Positions 4,988-5,718 of a stretch of 5,718 nucleotides of DNA are shown in pieces (within the stretch, counting starts at the first letter, position 1; each line of letters opens with the position of its first letter). The notes beneath the pieces are model-generated. The model was not told the DNA's origin. It saw only the letters and a program-made list of their open reading frames with translations, and made no database searches. Location of the stretch: positions 1 to 5,718 of the forward strand of contig PWVP01000100.1 in the NCBI GenBank assembly GCA_003561815.1, in the 5' to 3' direction. The position numbers were made by a program, and so were the translations under genes. Origin of the DNA: Campylobacterota bacterium (GTDB lineage: Bacteria; Campylobacterota; Campylobacteria; Campylobacterales; SZUA-545).

Positions 4988-5718
4988 CTACTCCTCCTCA
5001 TCCTCCGCTTCGCCGATCGGTGCACCCCGCTGCAGGCTCACAAGCACCCCTTCGATCAGCTTGTCCAGATCGCCGTCTAAAATCGCATCGACATTGCTAA
5101 AGGCCTGCTTGGATCGGGTGTCTTTAATCTGCTGGTAGGGAAAGAGCACATAGCTGCGGATTTGATGGCCCCAGCCGATGTCGCTTTTGACCTGACTGTC
5201 GCTCTCGGCTTTGCGTTTGGAGAGTTCGAGCTCATAAAGCCGCGATCGGAGCATCTTCATCGCGGTATCGCGGTTTTTGTGCTGGCTGCGATCGTTTTGG
5301 CACTGCACCACGACGCCGGTGGGGATATGGGTGATGCGGATGGCCGACTCGGTTTTGTTCACATGCTGGCCGCCTGCGCCGCTGGCCCGGTAGGTATCGA
5401 CGCGTAGGTCCTTATCCTCCAGCACGATGGCGATATCATCATCGATCTCGGGCGAAACCGCCACGGAAGCAAAGGAGGTGTGCCGCCGTCCGCTGCCATC
5501 AAAGGGCGAAACCCGCACCAGACGGTGCACGCCGCGCTCCGAGCGCAGCAAGCCGTAGGCATTGCGGCCCCGTATTTCCAGCGTGGCGCTCTTGACCCCG
5601 GCCTCTTCGCCCTCTGACGTGTCGATGATGTCGTAACTGAAACCGCGCCGCTCGGCCCAGCGCACGTACATGCGCATGAGCATCTCGGCCCAATCCTGCG
5701 ACTCGGTGCCGCCCGCGC
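4988..5718 (-). CDS. prfB: Peptide chain release factor 2, C-terminal two thirds (partial)
   Basis: The frame runs from the right edge of the window to TAG at 4990-4988 and gives about 243 residues. Roughly 120 N-terminal residues, including the start, lie outside. The visible part begins in the conserved AGGTESQDWAEML segment. It contains the stop-codon recognition motif SPF (codons at 5509-5501), typical of RF2 and specific for UGA/UAA, and the peptidyl-tRNA hydrolysis motif GGQ in GAGGQHVNKTES (GGQ codons at 5374-5366). GRRHTSFASV, QCQNDRSQHKNRDTAM and the ILDGDLDKLIE ending complete the match. The product acts in the ribosomal A site to release finished proteins; the GGQ glutamine is usually methylated by PrmC. 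Whether the gene uses the programmed +1 frameshift cannot be seen because that region is outside. A short acidic C-terminal extension (EAEDEEE) is present. An ATG at 5683 is internal to the gene and not its start. Confidence 0.97.
   Translation of the reverse strand, partial: AGGTESQDWAEMLMRMYVRWAERRGFSYDIIDTSEGEEAGVKSATLEIRGRNAYGLLRSERGVHRLVRVSPFDGSGRRHTSFASVAVSPEIDDDIAIVLEDKDLRVDTYRASGAGGQHVNKTESAIRITHIPTGVVVQCQNDRSQHKNRDTAMKMLRSRLYELELSKRKAESDSQVKSDIGWGHQIRSYVLFPYQQIKDTRSKQAFSNVDAILDGDLDKLIEGVLVSLQRGAPIGEAEDEEE

Larger units (their letters stand above)
508..5294. repeat. Dispersed palindrome CGATCG (18 copies, HIP1-core-like)
   Basis: CGATCG starts at 508, 636, 838, 1119, 1386, 1485, 2045, 2657, 3958, 3972, 4116, 4283, 4458, 4788, 4893, 5014, 5243 and 5289. 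Two copies are the full octamer GCGATCGC (507-514 and 2656-2663), the cyanobacterial HIP1 sequence. With about 60% GC, chance predicts around two copies of the hexamer. All copies lie inside genes, in more than one reading frame and on both coding strands. The origin may be codon-pair preference or selection linked to GATC methylation or repair. Confidence 0.6.

Noticed and set aside
4975..4996. Imperfect hairpin GAGG-GT-GTAG-AGG-CTAC-T-CCTC at the convergent stop codons
   Set aside because: The stem is short and interrupted, and there is no T-run on either strand, so I do not call it a terminator.
5681..5683. ATG as the start of prfB
   Set aside because: Conserved release-factor sequence (AGGTESQDWAE) continues in frame upstream of it to the window edge, so the ATG is internal.

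Overview
The window looks like chromosomal DNA of a GC-rich (roughly 60% by eye) member of the Campylobacterota (Epsilonproteobacteria). The main evidence is a secreted protein resembling the N-terminal domain of Helicobacter PgbA placed directly upstream of a glcD-type FAD oxidase. From general knowledge, this order is also found in Helicobacter pylori and probably in Campylobacter. The high GC is unusual for the phylum, and several proteins have homologues in other Proteobacteria, so the assignment is an inference. The window is almost fully coding: the only clear intergenic gaps are 1223-1308 and 2140-2189. No tRNA, rRNA, CRISPR array or mobile element was seen.

Region 1 (1-1222, minus strand) is a sensory pair. 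A PhnD-like periplasmic binding protein (383-1219) runs with a GTGA overlap into the N-terminus of a membrane-anchored sensor-type protein that leaves the window at position 1. Region 2 (1223-1308) is a divergent promoter region with two mirror-image TACAAT boxes. Region 3 (1309-2139, plus strand) has a secreted protein of unknown function followed by a small HMA-domain metal-binding protein.

Region 4 (2140-4984, plus strand) starts with an extended -10 promoter. Four tightly packed genes follow: a PgbA N-domain protein with a TTG start, the FAD-linked oxidase glcD, a small single-pass membrane protein whose tail resembles the FliG-binding end of FliF, and a DUF3392-type three-helix membrane protein. 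The junctions are TAATG, TAATG and a 17-base overlap, so translational coupling is likely. Region 5 (4988-5718, minus strand) is the C-terminal two thirds of prfB (release factor 2), which converges on the operon with only 3 bases between the stop codons.

The most noteworthy signals are: (i) the binding-protein/sensor pair without a transporter; (ii) the FliF-tail-like orphan protein next to glcD; (iii) the PgbA-like protein lacking the long tail of the pathogen protein; and (iv) 18 copies of the palindrome CGATCG, about ten times chance, recalling the cyanobacterial HIP1 element. Nothing here is clearly a new defence or mobile system.
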